The position numbers were made by a program, and so were the translations under genes. A stretch of 64,000 nucleotides of DNA from Dichetophora obliterata (Eukaryota; Arthropoda; Insecta; Diptera; Sciomyzidae), in NCBI GenBank assembly GCA_963920525.1, contig OY986436.1, positions 175,886,361 through 175,950,360 on the forward strand. Direction: 5' to 3'. Shown piece after piece: positions 10,609 to 22,719 of this stretch. Below the pieces are notes generated by a model. It saw only the letters and a list, made by a program, of their open reading frames with translations, did not search any database and was not told the DNA's origin. How positions within the stretch are numbered: position 1 is the stretch's first letter; every line of letters starts with the position of its first letter.

Positions 10609-11170
10609 GCAGCAATAACACACAATCGCACTACGTCACCAGACCATATAAACAAACACACGCTACATTCCTACTCATGACTCCATAAAAATAAAACTAA
10701 TTGACAACACACAACTGCACTACTGCATAAACCACTAATTAACACACACACCACCTATCTATGCATAGCCAGGCAGGCCAAAGACAAAACCGAACGTATA
10801 ATTCCCAACTGGTTTTCCCGCCATATCAAATAAAAGGGCGACACAAAACCAACCAAAGCAGCATTACTTCAGATTCTTTTAGGACACGAGCCCCTGGCAG
10901 CAACCAACCACCGACTACCGATTACCAAATTACCGCTCTACCGATTACCGATTGCTAATCCACCGATTTACCGAATACCGATTTTGCCGTCAGCTGGACC
11001 CACAACCTCCGACCGCCTACATTCGACCGCCTACATTCACTTTTACACAAACTACTGACGTTTGCATTAAAATTCAAAATTATAATTTTAAAACCAACAC
11101 CGACTGCGTTCTTATTTGATGAAAGTTTGTGGATCTTTCACTCGATCCTGGCACGGCTGAGCTGACCTCA
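10609..11170. repeat. Less AT-rich block with ACCGATT short repeats; possible LTR fragment
   Basis: This block is less AT-rich than its flanks. It has many CACA and CAAC words, an 'aaataaaaggg' TATA/polyA-like stretch near 10830, and a run of degenerate ACCGATT units at about 10905-10985. The composition resembles a solo LTR or the untranslated part of a retroelement. I found no matching second copy, no clear TG...CA ends and no target duplication, so the class is undetermined. A 65-codon ORF inside it looks like chance. Confidence 0.35.
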
Positions 11171-11199
11171 GCCATAAGATAAAACCACTGTTACAAAAT

Positions 11200-11720
11200 A
11201 TTAAAAAATTACTTTATTTAATTTGAATTACCTTCTTTAAACAGTAACTGTTATGGTGACAAAATTGTTTGGCTTTTTCTGTATTTTGATTTTTTTAATA
11301 AGTCCTGCATAATAGGATTATAAAAAACGTTGGTACAAAATTTTTTAAATTTGTAATTCAAAATTGTAATTTTTTATAACTTAGATTCTGAAAATGAATA
11401 TATTTTTTTAAATTTTGAAAAATTTCCATTATTATGACATCAAACTTTTGGCTTTATCTTGAAAACTATAGAGTTTCTCAGTACAACGCATTCTTTATGA
11501 AAAGTCGTTGATTGATAAAAATAACGGTAAACGAAAGATTTTTCAAAAATAATTTTTACGTATATCTAGTATATTGAAAAATTCCAGTTATTATGTCATC
11601 GAAATTATTTCGATACCTTGAAAACTGCAGATTTTCTCAACCTAACACATTTTTTTAGCCTTAGAATGAGAAAAAACCGATAGAAATTTAAATTTTTGAA
11701 TTTTGAAAGATCTCCGCCAT
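11200..11720. repeat. Diverged ~160-bp tandem repeat
   Basis: Blocks with 'tgaaaaattYccaKtattatg' followed by 'cttgaaaactRYagaKtttctca' occur at about 11413 and 11574, with looser similarity on both sides. Confidence 0.5.
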
Positions 11721-12865
11721 TTTAAAATCGATGTTCATCAAATTTCACTTGTCTGAATGGTTAGTTAAGTGCTTTTTGGAGACATGAGAAAAGATTTACC
11801 GTTACTTCACCAATTCAATGTTTTATATTGTTTTGTGCCAAAAATTCTTTTTATAATAATTTTTTTTAAATATCCATTTTTCCCACTCTTTCATAGTACA
11901 TATCATTTATCTGCAAAAATTGCTTAATTTTGACTTAAAATTCAATAAACAGTTTCTATCATTAATCATGGGCGTCGAGCCCTATTATTTTTTGGATAAA
12001 ATTTTATTTTCTTAAAATGCTATTAAATTTCTACAATGTTCTGCAACTTATCCCTCGGATTCAGGAACCTTTCTGGCCAGACTTAATATAAAATAAATGG
12101 GAAATGTATGGTTGGGTGTGTCCGTGTCTTTATCTATGGGTATATGTATAGATATATGTACCCGTATACATGTACGCATATACCTTAAGGTGCCTCTGCC
12201 TCCATAGACAAAAAGTTATCAACAGCTGCGTTCCTTTTGCCTTAATCTAATCGCGATAGAAAATTTTCTCAAGGGAACGGCAAGAAAAACGACTTGTAGA
12301 GAGCGCTACCGTTGAAGTCAAAATGCAATTCAAATAAACAGTCGTGATACAATAACTATTAGGTATCATGAGAACGTGTGTCATTCACAACTGTTGTGCA
12401 CTATTATGGTGATGCTTTTCTCTGAATATGCTTTACTTTAAACGTCCGAAAAGTTGCAAATTATTTAATTTAATTATTATTAGTATGCAATTATGTAAAT
12501 AATTTAAGTGCAATTGTTGACTCCGCTGAATGCGGCCAATGTGTGTGACACTCGCCTTTTATTTTGTTTTTATATTGTTTTCTTTTGTTAAACATTCCAT
12601 GGTCGCAGCTCGTGAGAAAATAGGTTGCTGTCAAGGCTACCTAATAGAGGTTATATCATCCAAACAATTAATTCGAAAAATTAAATGACAGTTCATAAAA
12701 AAATACAGGTGCGGCACCTGTGTTTCAAATTTTTTAAAGTCCATACCACAATTTTATATGGGTAGCAAAAATAATACTTTTTGTTATAGGATTATTATTT
12801 TTGTTTTTGCTTTGCATGTAAAAAAAAAAATCTCTATTATTTTGAATCGAATAGAACGCAGCTAA
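11721..12865. other. AT-rich sequence, nothing recognised
   Basis: I see only short simple-sequence stretches, such as a TATG/GTATA-rich run near 12130-12185, and a small CAGGTGCGGCACCTG palindrome near 12706. Confidence 0.5.
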
Positions 12866-12869
12866 TGCC

Positions 12870-13765
12870 ACAGACTAAAAATTAACCTTGATCTGTTCTA
12901 TGGCGATTCTTTGCTAAACCATTTTGAAATAACCTCCAAAAACAATGTTTTTTGTATTATATTGGCTGGTATAAAAGTTGTAAAAAAATAAACTGTCAGA
13001 AATTATAAGACTTAAAAATCTCTTCCAATCTGCATCAAAAAATTTTAAATTTTTGCAATCAGATTAAAAAATAATGCTGTTTTTTATACATAGTTTTGAT
13101 AATTTTTTTCATTTTATTTCCATACAAAAATTTTTAAAATTAAAATAACTTCATTATTTCTAGTTCTTTTGCTCATTATGTACTTTCATTATTTTTTGAG
13201 TAGGTGCTTATTTTATAATTAATATTTAAGCTTTTATATGTATCAATTTAATCAATTCTGACCATGACTCAATGCAGGCACTCAGAATCTTTCCAACGAT
13301 GTCTTGATAGTGAGGATCGCAATAGAAATAATGAAGTTATTTAAATTTTAGTGAAAAAAGCTTAAAAATAAATTAAAAAATACACGAAAAACAGCATTAG
13401 GGCAATTCACGATCTTGTTGCATCGTTGCAAATGCAAAATAAACAGCTTTTACAAAAACAAAAAGCATATGTAGCAAAAGCTTTTCAATGCTTTTTGTTT
13501 TTGTAAAAGCTGTAAAAAATAAACATATTTTGCATTTGCAACGATGCAACGTGAAGCGCCCTATTATATTTAAGCCGATTGCAAAAATTTTAAATTTTTT
13601 GATACAGTTTGAAATGACTTTTTCAGTGCTTGACCGTTTGTTTTTTTTTAGCAACCACACCGCCAAAATTTTTACGAAAAACATGATTTTTGGAGGTTAT
13701 TTAAAAATCGTTTAGCTCACTGGCGGTTGTCGTGACATCCAAAATATTTTGGGAATCGTCATAAA
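12870..13765. repeat. AT-rich foldback element, copy 2 (opposite orientation to copy 1)
   Basis: Block A (about 12890-13090, with 'aacctccaaaaacaatg', 'attggctggtataaaagttg', 'cttccaatctgcatca' and 'aatgctgtttttt') recurs inverted at about 13562-13765. Block B lies between (about 13195-13335, with 'ggtgcttattttataatt', 'aattctgacc' and 'gatgtcttgatagtgagg'). Blocks A, B and A' match those at 5.6-6.8 kb in reverse order. A TA-flanked MITE (13400-13561) is inserted next to the right arm. Confidence 0.65.
13400..13561. mobile_element. 162-bp palindromic MITE, TA target
   Basis: The left end GGGCAATTCACG runs into 'ttgcatcgttgcaaatgc' and 'cagcttttacaaaaac'. The right half is its near-perfect complement, ending CGTGAAGCGCCC. 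TA flanks both sides (13398-13399 and 13562-13563). The arms leave only a short loop, so the element can fold into one long hairpin. Confidence 0.85.
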
Positions 13766-13888
13766 AAAGATGAAGGTTCACTTTTAGTTGGTGGTAATAG
13801 TAACTTTTTTTATTGAGGTATCTTAATATACATAAATCTATGTTTTAAGTCATTTAATTATCTATTTAGCATTATTATTGATTTCATG

Positions 13889-14908
13889 CAGTGTCGGGCA
13901 GCTTTGCACACCTATACTTTCTCATCTTGAATATGTATTAATGAGCGCTTTAAAGCTCACACTGAAAACAAAGTAGTGCTAAAGCGCTTTTTGCAGAAAT
14001 CTTACTAGGCATTATGGGATATTTTTTTTTGCTCGGATTTGTGTTGCGTAATTAAATTAACAAGTAGTGGACGGAATGTCAAAACAGGAAACAGACCGAC
14101 AGACGTATAATGTGAAATACAGATAAGCAGATGGAAATGTAAAAAGTCCTGCTAATAGTAAAAAACAAATATGTTTTTTTATTGTGCTTATGCTGCTTAT
14201 TGTGTTTTGCCAAGGCTAAACTGACAGCGTAAGATGCTTTCATTATACGTACTTGGAACTGATCACTATATAATATGGTTTGTGGACATGCCGCTTTTAA
14301 ATAATAATTAATTTCTCCATCGCATGCCCCACAATTACCTTATATTGGCCATGCAAATTATCGTTATGCCTTGCTATGCACAATTTTTTAATTTTACCTC
14401 TTTGATGCCGCGTCATGCCGTTATTTTCTAAAAATAAAAAATTTTTTCATACATACTTCCAAAAATTTTGCTTACATACAATTTTATACAGTGTAATCTT
14501 ACGTTTTATCTGTGTCGATGAGCAATAACACCTTAAGTCTTATTTCAATGTTTCCAGAAATCTTGCTTCAAAGTTTTCAATCGCCATATAAGTTATATGA
14601 AAGGGTCTTTTGTTTTTGCGTCATATATTTGGCTAAGGTCATGCTAGAAGTTCTAGATTTTCTGTGTTCATAATGATATATATGTAGAACACAACTATAT
14701 CAATAACTCAGTTCTGTCTTAAATAGACTTAAGCTATTATTGCTTATCGGCACAGATATAATATAATATATTCAAGGAACACGCAAACTCAGATCTTACC
14801 TGCTTGACATTCGCTTGAACACTGAAGCTTTGATCGTTCTGTAGGTGGGATGAGTACATATTTTACTGTACAAACACAATGTCAAGTGTGCAAAGCTGCC
14901 CGACACTG
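13889..14908. mobile_element. 1.02-kb hAT MITE
   Basis: The terminal inverted repeat CAGTGTCGGGCAGCTTTGCA (continuing CAC) is identical at both ends for 23 bp. The flanking 8-bp sequences ATTTCATG (13881-13888) and ATTTAATG (14909-14916) differ at one base, which supports a hAT-type target duplication. No transposase is present. Confidence 0.9.
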
Positions 14909-14916
14909 ATTTAATG

Positions 14917-15247
14917 TATTCTCCAAGGAGCCACAGACCGCCTTTATGCCTTACATGGATTTGTATGCTATTTGGAAAAGAAATTTTATACATATTTTCA
15001 AAATTTTTAGTATAGTTGTCTAAAACAACCATATAGCTAGCGAACTAAATTACCAAATTTTAGTCTTAAACTACGTTAACATTGGGCCAAATGACTTATT
15101 TCAGTCCATTCAGCCAAATGAGAAACGAAGTCATCTCATTTCCCACACAAATTCTCAGTTACAATTCAACTCATTTACACAAAGTGCAAAATATCTATTA
15201 TTCATTCTTGATAGGTAGCTGCGCTGGAAACTTACTATTTCTGAGCG
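14917..15247. other. Spacer, nothing recognised
   Basis: No ORF with similarity and no terminal repeats. Confidence 0.45.
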
Positions 15248-16010
15248 TACGACGAAAGCGACAGTTGAGCTGTACACCTGCAAAAAATCTATATGGACAA
15301 GATGGGAATTTTCTCCCAATATCATTCATTGGCTATACATAGGGGTTATTAGACCTATACTTATATACGGAGCAACGATATGGTAGCCAGCCTTGGACAA
15401 GGTCACATATCTGAACCAGCTCCAAAAAGTCCAAAGAATGCATCAGTGGTGCTCTGAGAACAACACCGACTGCGGCTTTAGAGACCTTTTTCACCTCCCA
15501 CCGTTCGACTTGGTTGCCAGGCAAACAGCAGATTGCTCGGCGGTCAGACTGAGGGAAACTGGAGTTTGGGAAAACCTGGGAACAGGATATGCTTCCATAC
15601 TCTATAAATTCAACTTCATTCCACCAAGGACTAATTATTGTAAGCCACTGCTTTCCTTTGATGGAAACTATGGCACGCTTATTCCAGCTAGGATAATTCT
15701 ATACAGATGGGTCAAAATAAAATGACCCCAAATGAGATCAGGTATGGGGTCTACTCAAGAGAATTAGGGGTTCGTAGGCTGCCTTATCACTTTATTGTTT
15801 TCCTAGCCAAAATGATGGCAATCAAGGAAGTTGCAACATGGCTCTCAGAGAATGTCATCTCTAAATGAGAAATACACATTTTCTCGGACAGCCAAGCAGC
15901 GATCAAATCAATGGAGCAAGTATCCGTCAATTCTAAAGTAGCCAAAGAATGCCGTGCTCCATTAAGCGAAATGTCAAACTTTTTTTCAAAAAGCTGATTA
16001 CGTAGCAATT
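15248..16010 (+). pseudogene. LOA/I-like LINE ORF2 fragment: end of RT region and start of RNase H
   Basis: In shifting frames the sequence gives ELYTCKKSI, then NIIHWLYIGVIRPILIYGA at about 15325-15380, then KVQRM and a block encoding SGALRTTPTAALETFF. A leucine/proline-rich linker follows (LPPFDLVARQTADCSAVRLR). The start of an RNase H domain comes next: YTDGSK at about 15700 and IFSDSQAAIKS near 15880, each with a catalytic aspartate. The order (RT thumb, linker, RNase H) matches LINEs of the LOA/I group. Stops and frameshifts are frequent. The element is interrupted after about 16010 by another LINE fragment and resumes near 17045. Confidence 0.8.
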
Positions 16011-16029
16011 ATTAACCACTTATCAAGTG

Positions 16030-17040
16030 TGGACTGGCATGTAGATTTAGGTGATAATTTGTAACACAACTACCAGTTATTTATTAATATCATAAATGAA
16101 TCATTTAGTTATTTTGATCCTATAAAAAAAGTAAAGAAGAACTCTAAGCCGAAATGGTTTAGTAAAAATCTTTCCAGATTAAAAAATAGAATGAACCAGT
16201 TCTTCAAAAAAAGTATGGATGATATAACTTTTCGTCAAAGTTATCATCAAGCGCGAAAGGAATACGAATCACTCAAAAAGCACCTTTACAGATGGCATAT
16301 ACGTGGTCTTGAATCGGATATAAAGTGCAACCCTAAAGCATTCTGGAATTTATTGAATAAAAAACGGAATACAAGGGGTTCCCTTATAATATGTTTTCAA
16401 AGAAAAAATATCGAACAGCTCGAAAATATCGAAAAAAGATGCTTGTAACCTGTTTGCCGATTTTTTCAATCAAATTTTGTCTTAAATAGTGACGTCGGCG
16501 TTGGTAACTATCCGCTCTAATACGGTGATCCTATCACTGATTTGGGATCTTTATCTCTTTCAGAAGAGGATGTGTTAAACGAAATGTTAGCTCTTGACAT
16601 AAATAAAGGTATTGGTCCGGATAATATCCCTCCAATATTTCTTAAGAAGTGTGCAAGTGTTTTAGTAACGCCACTTGCACTTATATTTAATTTGTTCCTC
16701 AACTAGGGTCAGTTCTTAGATGTCTGGAAGGAGTTTATTATAATTCCTATACATAAATCTGGTTTGCGACAGAATATATCCAATTATCGTCCTATATTTA
16801 AACTACCGTTAATTCGAAAACTTTTTGAAACACTTGTAAAAAAACAAATTTGTACCTGCATAAAAAACTTAATATCGGAAAAGCAGCATGGTTTTGTATC
16901 CTGAAAATCCACCTCGACAAATCTAACTTTATTTTCTCATTTTTTAAAAAAATAATTATAATCAGAAAACCAAATTGACGTCATCTTCACTGATTTCACT
17001 AAAGCCTTTGATAGGGTGCAGCATTCTATACTGGTGAAAA
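16030..17040 (+). pseudogene. Jockey/CR1-like LINE reverse transcriptase fragment
   Basis: An early segment encodes SYHQARKEYESLKKHLYRW and NPKAFWNLLNKKRNTRGS (16191-16448), the linker before the RT domain. It is followed by LDINKGIGPDNIPPIFLKKC (about 16600), SNYRPIFKLPLIRKLFETLV (about 16780), EKQHGFVS (about 16880) and the first catalytic motif, DVIFTDFTKAFDRVQH (about 16980). The order matches RT motifs 0 to A of Jockey/CR1-like LINEs. The YxDD part is absent, and stops and frameshifts are common. LOA-like sequence flanks both sides, so this is probably a fragment inserted into the LOA copy. Confidence 0.78.
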
Positions 17041-17044
17041 TTCA

Positions 17045-17471
17045 ATGATTCACCGATTGGAATTCAAGATGTGAATCTCAAGATAAAGCCAACTCAAGAT
17101 GGACTAAACTCTAAACATGCAAAATAACAAGGCTTAATTGGCCGACTCTAGACCCAAAGCTATTGAGAGCCCTTCTCTCGTTGGAAGGACCAGAGGTAGC
17201 CACACAAGTGGCTGTTACCACAGGGCAATGCTTAATAGATAGAAATGATTCCAGACTGGGAGTCATCACAAATGACTTCAGCAGAAGCTGCAGGGATGAG
17301 GAGGAGGAAGAAACCATCTCCCACCTTCTATGACTGAAGGCCAAGTGTGCAGCGGTATCACAATGAACGTTACTGGTCTATGTGAGCCGTGGTACGTGCG
17401 GTATGGTTTTAGCACGTACAGCGGCTCCCGTCTCAAACTAACTCTCAAACTAACCTAACCTAACCTAACCC
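17045..17471 (+). pseudogene. LOA/I-like LINE C terminus and 3' end
   Basis: Broken frames give ANSRWTKL, then NWPTLDPKAIES, then TGQCLIDRNDSRLGVITND and FSRSCRDEEEEETISHLL. This is the post-RNase H tail with a cysteine/acidic block. A related version appears at 61.4-61.8 kb. The copy ends in repeated CCTAA units (about 17448-17471), a common 3' terminus of such LINEs. It continues the copy that begins at 15248. Confidence 0.78.
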
Positions 17472-17761
17472 CCTTTAATAAAAAAAAATTATTTCAAAAT
17501 ATGCATTTTCCTTAAATTTATAAATATTTAAAATTGTCCTTAATTTTTTGCTACTTTTTGTTTGGAAAAAGTTTAAAATTTAAGAATTATTTTAAAAAAG
17601 TTAATGAGACTATGAAGTTTTTAGTACCATTTTCTTAATGTTGAATTAATTACCTGTCGAGACACATTTATTTTAATGAAATTTAAAAAAAAATAATCTT
17701 TTTCATCCTAAAATCGAAAAAAGCGCACTGTGCAACGGTTGTATGCTTAGTTTGTTTCTTA
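17472..17761. other. AT-rich spacer, nothing recognised
   Basis: No ORF or repeat recognised. Confidence 0.45.
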
Positions 17762-18947
17762 CAGCCCTATGCTGGCAACTTGATCATAGTCAAGCAGTAT
17801 TTTTAATATTTTTATATGTTTGTTGTGATTTTTTTGTTTCAATCCGAAATTTGAAGCTCAAAAAATTTTTAAAAAAAACTTAATTCGTTATATTTTTAAA
17901 AAATTTATTATTTTTGAGCTTAAAATTTTGTTTTGGAATAAAAAAATTACAATAAACCAGGGACGGTAACGGTTATGATTTTTTTCCAAAAAGTCAAGAA
18001 ATAAACGTTATTCTTTGACTGATTTTATTTCGGTCAAAAATAAAAGTTAAAATTTGACTTTTATTTTTTTGATCAAAAATAAAAGTAAAAATTTGACTTC
18101 TATTTTTCTGATAAAAAATATAAGTTATAATTTCAGTTTTATTTTTTCAGTCCAAAGTATAAATTAAAATTTGACTTTTACTTTTTCGATCAATAATAAA
18201 AGTTAAAATTTAACTTTCATTTTTTTGATACAAAAATAATCAATATGCTGCTTAATGATTGTTCTATTGAAATAACAAATCATTTTTATTTTTGATACTT
18301 ACCAATAAAAATTTAATTAAATTATTATTAAATTAATATATTAATTTAATAATAATTATAATTATAATAATTAAAAATTATTATAATTATTAATTAAAAA
18401 TTATTATAATTACGTATTTAAAAAAATTTATCATATAATTTAATAATTTGTATTTTTTTACACTTTTTCGTAACATTTTTGCAAAGAAAACATTACTATC
18501 TATCTTCATACCGTTGCACATCGTTATTTAAATGACATCACTTATTTGCTTATCATTGCACATTGTGTTTTCATTCATTTCGCAAACGACTGAGACAGTG
18601 GCTACAAGCGTATGATGTGAGAATAAAAATATGACTTTTATATTTGATCAAAAAAAAAAAAGTCAAATTTTAACTTGTATTTTTGATCGAAATAAAATTG
18701 GTCAAAAAATAACGATTACTTATTGATTTTTTAAAAAAATCAGAAAAATTAAAATTATTATAGATTATTATTCCTTACCTAACAAGCATCACATTACTAT
18801 ATTCAAATATCGAATAGACTTACTCTTTCCATTTGACTTTTTGAATAGAAATTTCGGAAATAACTGTTATTTTCGGTCCCTGCAACAAAAACAGAGAGAT
18901 AATAAAAATACTGTTTGACTATTGTCAAGTTTGCCAGAATAGGACTG
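17762..18947. mobile_element. Outer MITE with ~45-bp terminal repeats, interrupted
   Basis: The left end CAGCCCTATGCTGGCAACTT continues with 'agtcaagcagtattttt'. The right end is its diverged complement, ending in GCCAGAATAGGACTG at 18947. TTA flanks both ends (17759-17761 and 18948-18950), a 3-bp duplication of Harbinger type. Most of the interior is a second MITE (17958-18882). Without it the element is about 250 bp. Confidence 0.7.
17958..18882. mobile_element. Inner hAT-like MITE with ~40-bp subterminal repeats
   Basis: The ends CAGGGACGGTAACGGTTAT and ATAACTGTTATTTTCGGTCCCTG-type sequence are imperfect inverted repeats. Flanking CAATAAAC (17950-17957) and CAACAAAA (18883-18890) agree at 6 of 8 positions. 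Four or five units of about 40 bp, each alternating 'aaaatttgactt' with 'gatcaaaaataaaagt', occupy 18025-18235. An inverted unit recurs at about 18640-18720. Confidence 0.75.
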
Positions 18948-18950
18948 TTA

Positions 18951-21480
18951 ATCTGTGGTTTCAAATTGTGTGTAAAATTGGTAACAAATAATTTTTTTCT
19001 TTTTTAAATGTGAAGCCAACTAAACTTATTAGAGCTTATTCAACTGTGTGCTAGTTCTCGTTACGTTTGTAACGATTTTCTTTGAAATAAAACGCACTCA
19101 ACGAAGTTAACCAAAATTTTATTAGAAAAGAAAAGAAAAAAATTAAAAAGAAAATTTGTTAAAGTTTAGCAGAATCTATTGATTTTGTTTTTATTATCTT
19201 GCTTATAGATTTATTTGTAATAAAAAAAAATTGTAATGAAGAATTTGTACAAAGTTGGCTAATTATACAGTTGATAAAAAAATATGAAATAAAAAACAAC
19301 TAAGCAAAATAGCTATACACACATATTTTAAGACAATATTTTACATATCTATAGAAAATAGCTGCCTTATTTGTAGGGACTTCAGTTATAACGGGATTTA
19401 TAAATACATTTAATATTGTTTTGGTTTTTCCTCTCAAAATTTTATTTTTTCTATGACTACATTTATTATTTGTGTGATTTGTGTATATTTACGATATATG
19501 ATTTACACTTAACATTGATGAAAAAACTTCTTTGTATATTTTTAATTATAACAATTATATGTATATATTTTTTTTTGTAAGTGGTTTTATACGAAAAATT
19601 CATATGTAAAGTATTTTTGTCTTAATTTCAAAGGAATTAAACAAAAAAAAAAACTAAAATGCTGCACTTTAGATTTTTTTTGTTATTTCTTAATAGCTAA
19701 TTGTTTAATTTAAACAATGAAATTTTGATGATTTGCTGCTAGTAATTGATTTAACATTATAAAGTTTTACTTTAATTTTATTAAAATATTTTTGAAAAAT
19801 ATTCTTTTTCAAAAAGCAGTCAATTTTAAATGTTACAAATAAATATACTCTGAGCCACTTAGTTTGCATATACATTTGTTGGTATGTCGATAGTATATAT
19901 GTATATGTTACGATATATTTTATGTGTATATTATATATTTTTCATATATATATCTATATTTATTACAACAAATACATAAAATTTTAAATCATTTTCGCAA
20001 TAGTTTCAGTTAGTTTTTTGTAAGTTAACGATTTTTATAATATATTTGAATGAGTGGTGTTGTTCATGTTTTTCATAATGTTCTAGGGAAATATTTGTTT
20101 CAATGAACTTGTATCGGGCAATAACTGTTTTATTACCAGGGTAGAGGAAAAGCTGTTAAAAATTACTTTGAATTTAAATGTAGAATTTAAAAAAAATCTA
20201 GATACACAGAAAGTCTTAGGTAGAATTTAAAAAATTATTAAATGTAGAAATCTTGACCTAGTTTTGGCATATATTTTATGACTTCAAAGTTGTTGTTTCA
20301 CTTACATTTATTTTTCAAATTTATAAAAAGTTGTAAGCATTAAAGGCAATATTAGCACTAAAATAACTGGAACTGAGATGATGTAATTGCATAAGAAAAA
20401 GTGTCATAAAACCCTCAGAAGACTCATAAATATTAAATAGTTTCTCTAAAAATGTTTTCTGTCACATGTATCTATATCATACTAAACATTTTTTTTTTTC
20501 ATATTAGCACTAAATTATATGTCTTCCGGAAAATATTTTAAAGTTGTTTTAATAAATTTTCTAAAATTAAAATCAAAGTAAAAAAAAAAATGTTTCCAAA
20601 ATTAACTTAATAAAACGAGATACATGTACAGAAATTGCGATTGAACTCATGGTCGCCATCGATTGCCTTTTCACAGCAAACACTTAAACTTAGAAAACAT
20701 TCTAAACTTTTTTTATCAAAATTCAAGAACTTGTTAACAAATTTTGGGGAGAACAATACGTCTTGTTAAGATTTGCTTATTTAATAAATAGATAATTATT
20801 GACTGGCAATTGCGAAATAATCACAGATGATAGTCACAACAAACAGTTCTGAATAATCGTCATGAATAAGCATTTCATTTATAAAAACATTTTCCAAATA
20901 TTTATATAAATATTTTTGATTTTAATAGAGTGTAAGAAATCGAAGGAAAAAACATTCCTGACCCTATTGCCGAAAAGACTGCAATACATAGCACGTTGGT
21001 AAGATATTACCATCACATAAAATAGTCGTGTTTCGAACAGAATTAACCATTGGTCATGCAAAACAATCACCTAGATACAGTACAATTTAAAGAGACATTT
21101 AAGCCATTGTAGCAGGGTTAAGCTGCAAAACAGAATCAATTTTAAATTCTCGTTAAAAAACTTTCCACTTGTTAGTGATAGAGACAGTTAGTGATCTTAA
21201 AATCTTTTGCGACATTTAAAGACTCTTTATTTTTTTGTTAATATTTAGGGCTTATCATTGTTTTGAATAAAAGGGGTTATCAAAAGTTAATTAATTCAGA
21301 CTCTAAATTTAGTTTTAGCTTTTTGACAACAAATTCTATGGAAATAATGTCGGAAAAGCTCACACTTAATTTAGAATATTCATTAAATCGACTATTGGTT
21401 AGTCACATAATACTTTGGACTAGCATATATTATATCTCCTGCTGCACTGGCATTTGCGTTGGTCTTGTAAAAAAGCAACT
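18951..21480. other. AT-rich sequence, nothing recognised
   Basis: About 2.5 kb without supported coding, terminal repeats or RNA genes. Short frames at 20879-21070 and 21263-21487 resemble no known protein. Confidence 0.5.
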
Positions 21481-21760
21481 CGCCTAGACAGCGTATCGAA
21501 AAAATCACAAAACATTTGTTTTTAGTTTTGTGCGAAGCACTGCATATACCTTACTTTTTACATGCTCGAAGCTCAAAGCTACATAAGTGATATATTAAGT
21601 TATAAGAAAAAGACACCTATACCGTACGTTAGCACAAATATGATATTTCAAAACTTATTTCATAAAAATCGGTCCAGTACTTCTGGAGTTTACCTCGAAC
21701 AAAAAAAATGTTCACATCAATTTTATATAAAAGCATAGATAATATAGATATAGATGTGGA
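21481..21760 (+). repeat. Possible retroelement 3' tail
   Basis: The stretch 'cataaaaatcggtccagtac' followed by 'ttctggagtttacc' and a terminal 'atagatatagatg' series resembles the conserved 3' ends of insect RTE-like or short retroposons. This is weak, pattern-based evidence. Confidence 0.3.
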
Positions 21761-22125
21761 TAATTTTTTATTGGTGTCAATTATATTCGAATATAATCTC
21801 AAATATATTCGCTATAAGTATTTGCAAAGTGTTAAACATTAAATTGTTTTAAAATTTATTTAATAAGTGATTTAGATATGTAAACATTAGGGTGTCCCAA
21901 AAAGATGTTTTATTTTTATTTTGACAGATGTCCGCAGCTTTAATGAAACACTCTCTGTGAAGCGCATCTCAATTGGTAAAGGTTTAGAGGTCACGAATTC
22001 ATTTTCTAATTTTCCCATACGATTTGTATGGGGAAAAATCAGTTGGTAAATTGAATTTAGACCCACTATCTTTTAAGCAAAATTGTTATAAAAAACGTGT
22101 TCCCTTAAATTTTGTCTGTTTTGAC

Positions 22126-22719
22126 CAGGGTTCAGGTCATCAGGGATTTTGATGACCTAAAAAACTGCAAAAAATAACCAAAAAAAAAATAACAAAAATG
22201 ACCTAAAAATTGCAGAAAATGACATAAAAACTGACAAAAATTACGTAAAAGACGCAAACAATTGCATACAAAATAAACAAAAAATGTTGCCTTAAAAATA
22301 AAACATTACTAAATTAAAATTTTTTTTATACTAGCATATCCTGAGTTTTTATCTAACACTTCTTTCATTTTTCTCATACTCTTTTGTTAGTTTCACCACG
22401 CGCAGAGCATTTTTTTCATCGAAGTCTATAAAAAAAAGCTACTCCTTTGTCGAATGACATAAAACCCAAAAAGTGCTTTGAAAATTAAAAAGTCCAAAAA
22501 TGACATCAATACAACTTAAAAATCTTTAAAACTGACCAAAAAATGCCCTAAATCTAGTAAAAATTACCTGAAAACTAAAAACGATGAAAAATGACGAAAA
22601 ATATCCTAAAAACTTTTCATTTTTGGAATTTAGGAAACATAAATGGACGTTTTAAATAAGCAGGAAATGTCTTAGAAGCAGCAGAAAAAAGATGACATGT
22701 CGTCGAAATCCTAGCCCTG
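22126..22719. mobile_element. 594-bp hAT MITE with internal short repeats
   Basis: It starts CAGGGTTCAGG and ends CTAGCCCTG. It is flanked by GTTTTGAC (22118-22125) and GTTATGAC (22720-22727), which agree at 7 of 8 bases. Removing it restores the outer arm, which reads 'tttgtctgttatg' at both ends of the host element. The interior has degenerate ~22-bp repeats of the type 'atgacctaaaaactgcaaaa'. A fragment of the family is at 6926. Confidence 0.85.

Noticed and set aside
10761..10958. 65-codon ORF, Gln/Thr-rich
   Set aside because: It lies in the ACCGATT-rich non-coding block and resembles no protein.
17447..17471. Interstitial telomere-like CCTAA repeats
   Set aside because: They form the 3' end of a LOA-like LINE; a comparable CTAACC-type tail ends the LINE at 61.94 kb. 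Flies also lack TTAGG telomeres.
18300..18440. ATAATTATTA palindromes as a separate element
   Set aside because: Low-complexity AT sequence inside a hAT-like MITE; it lacks defined ends.
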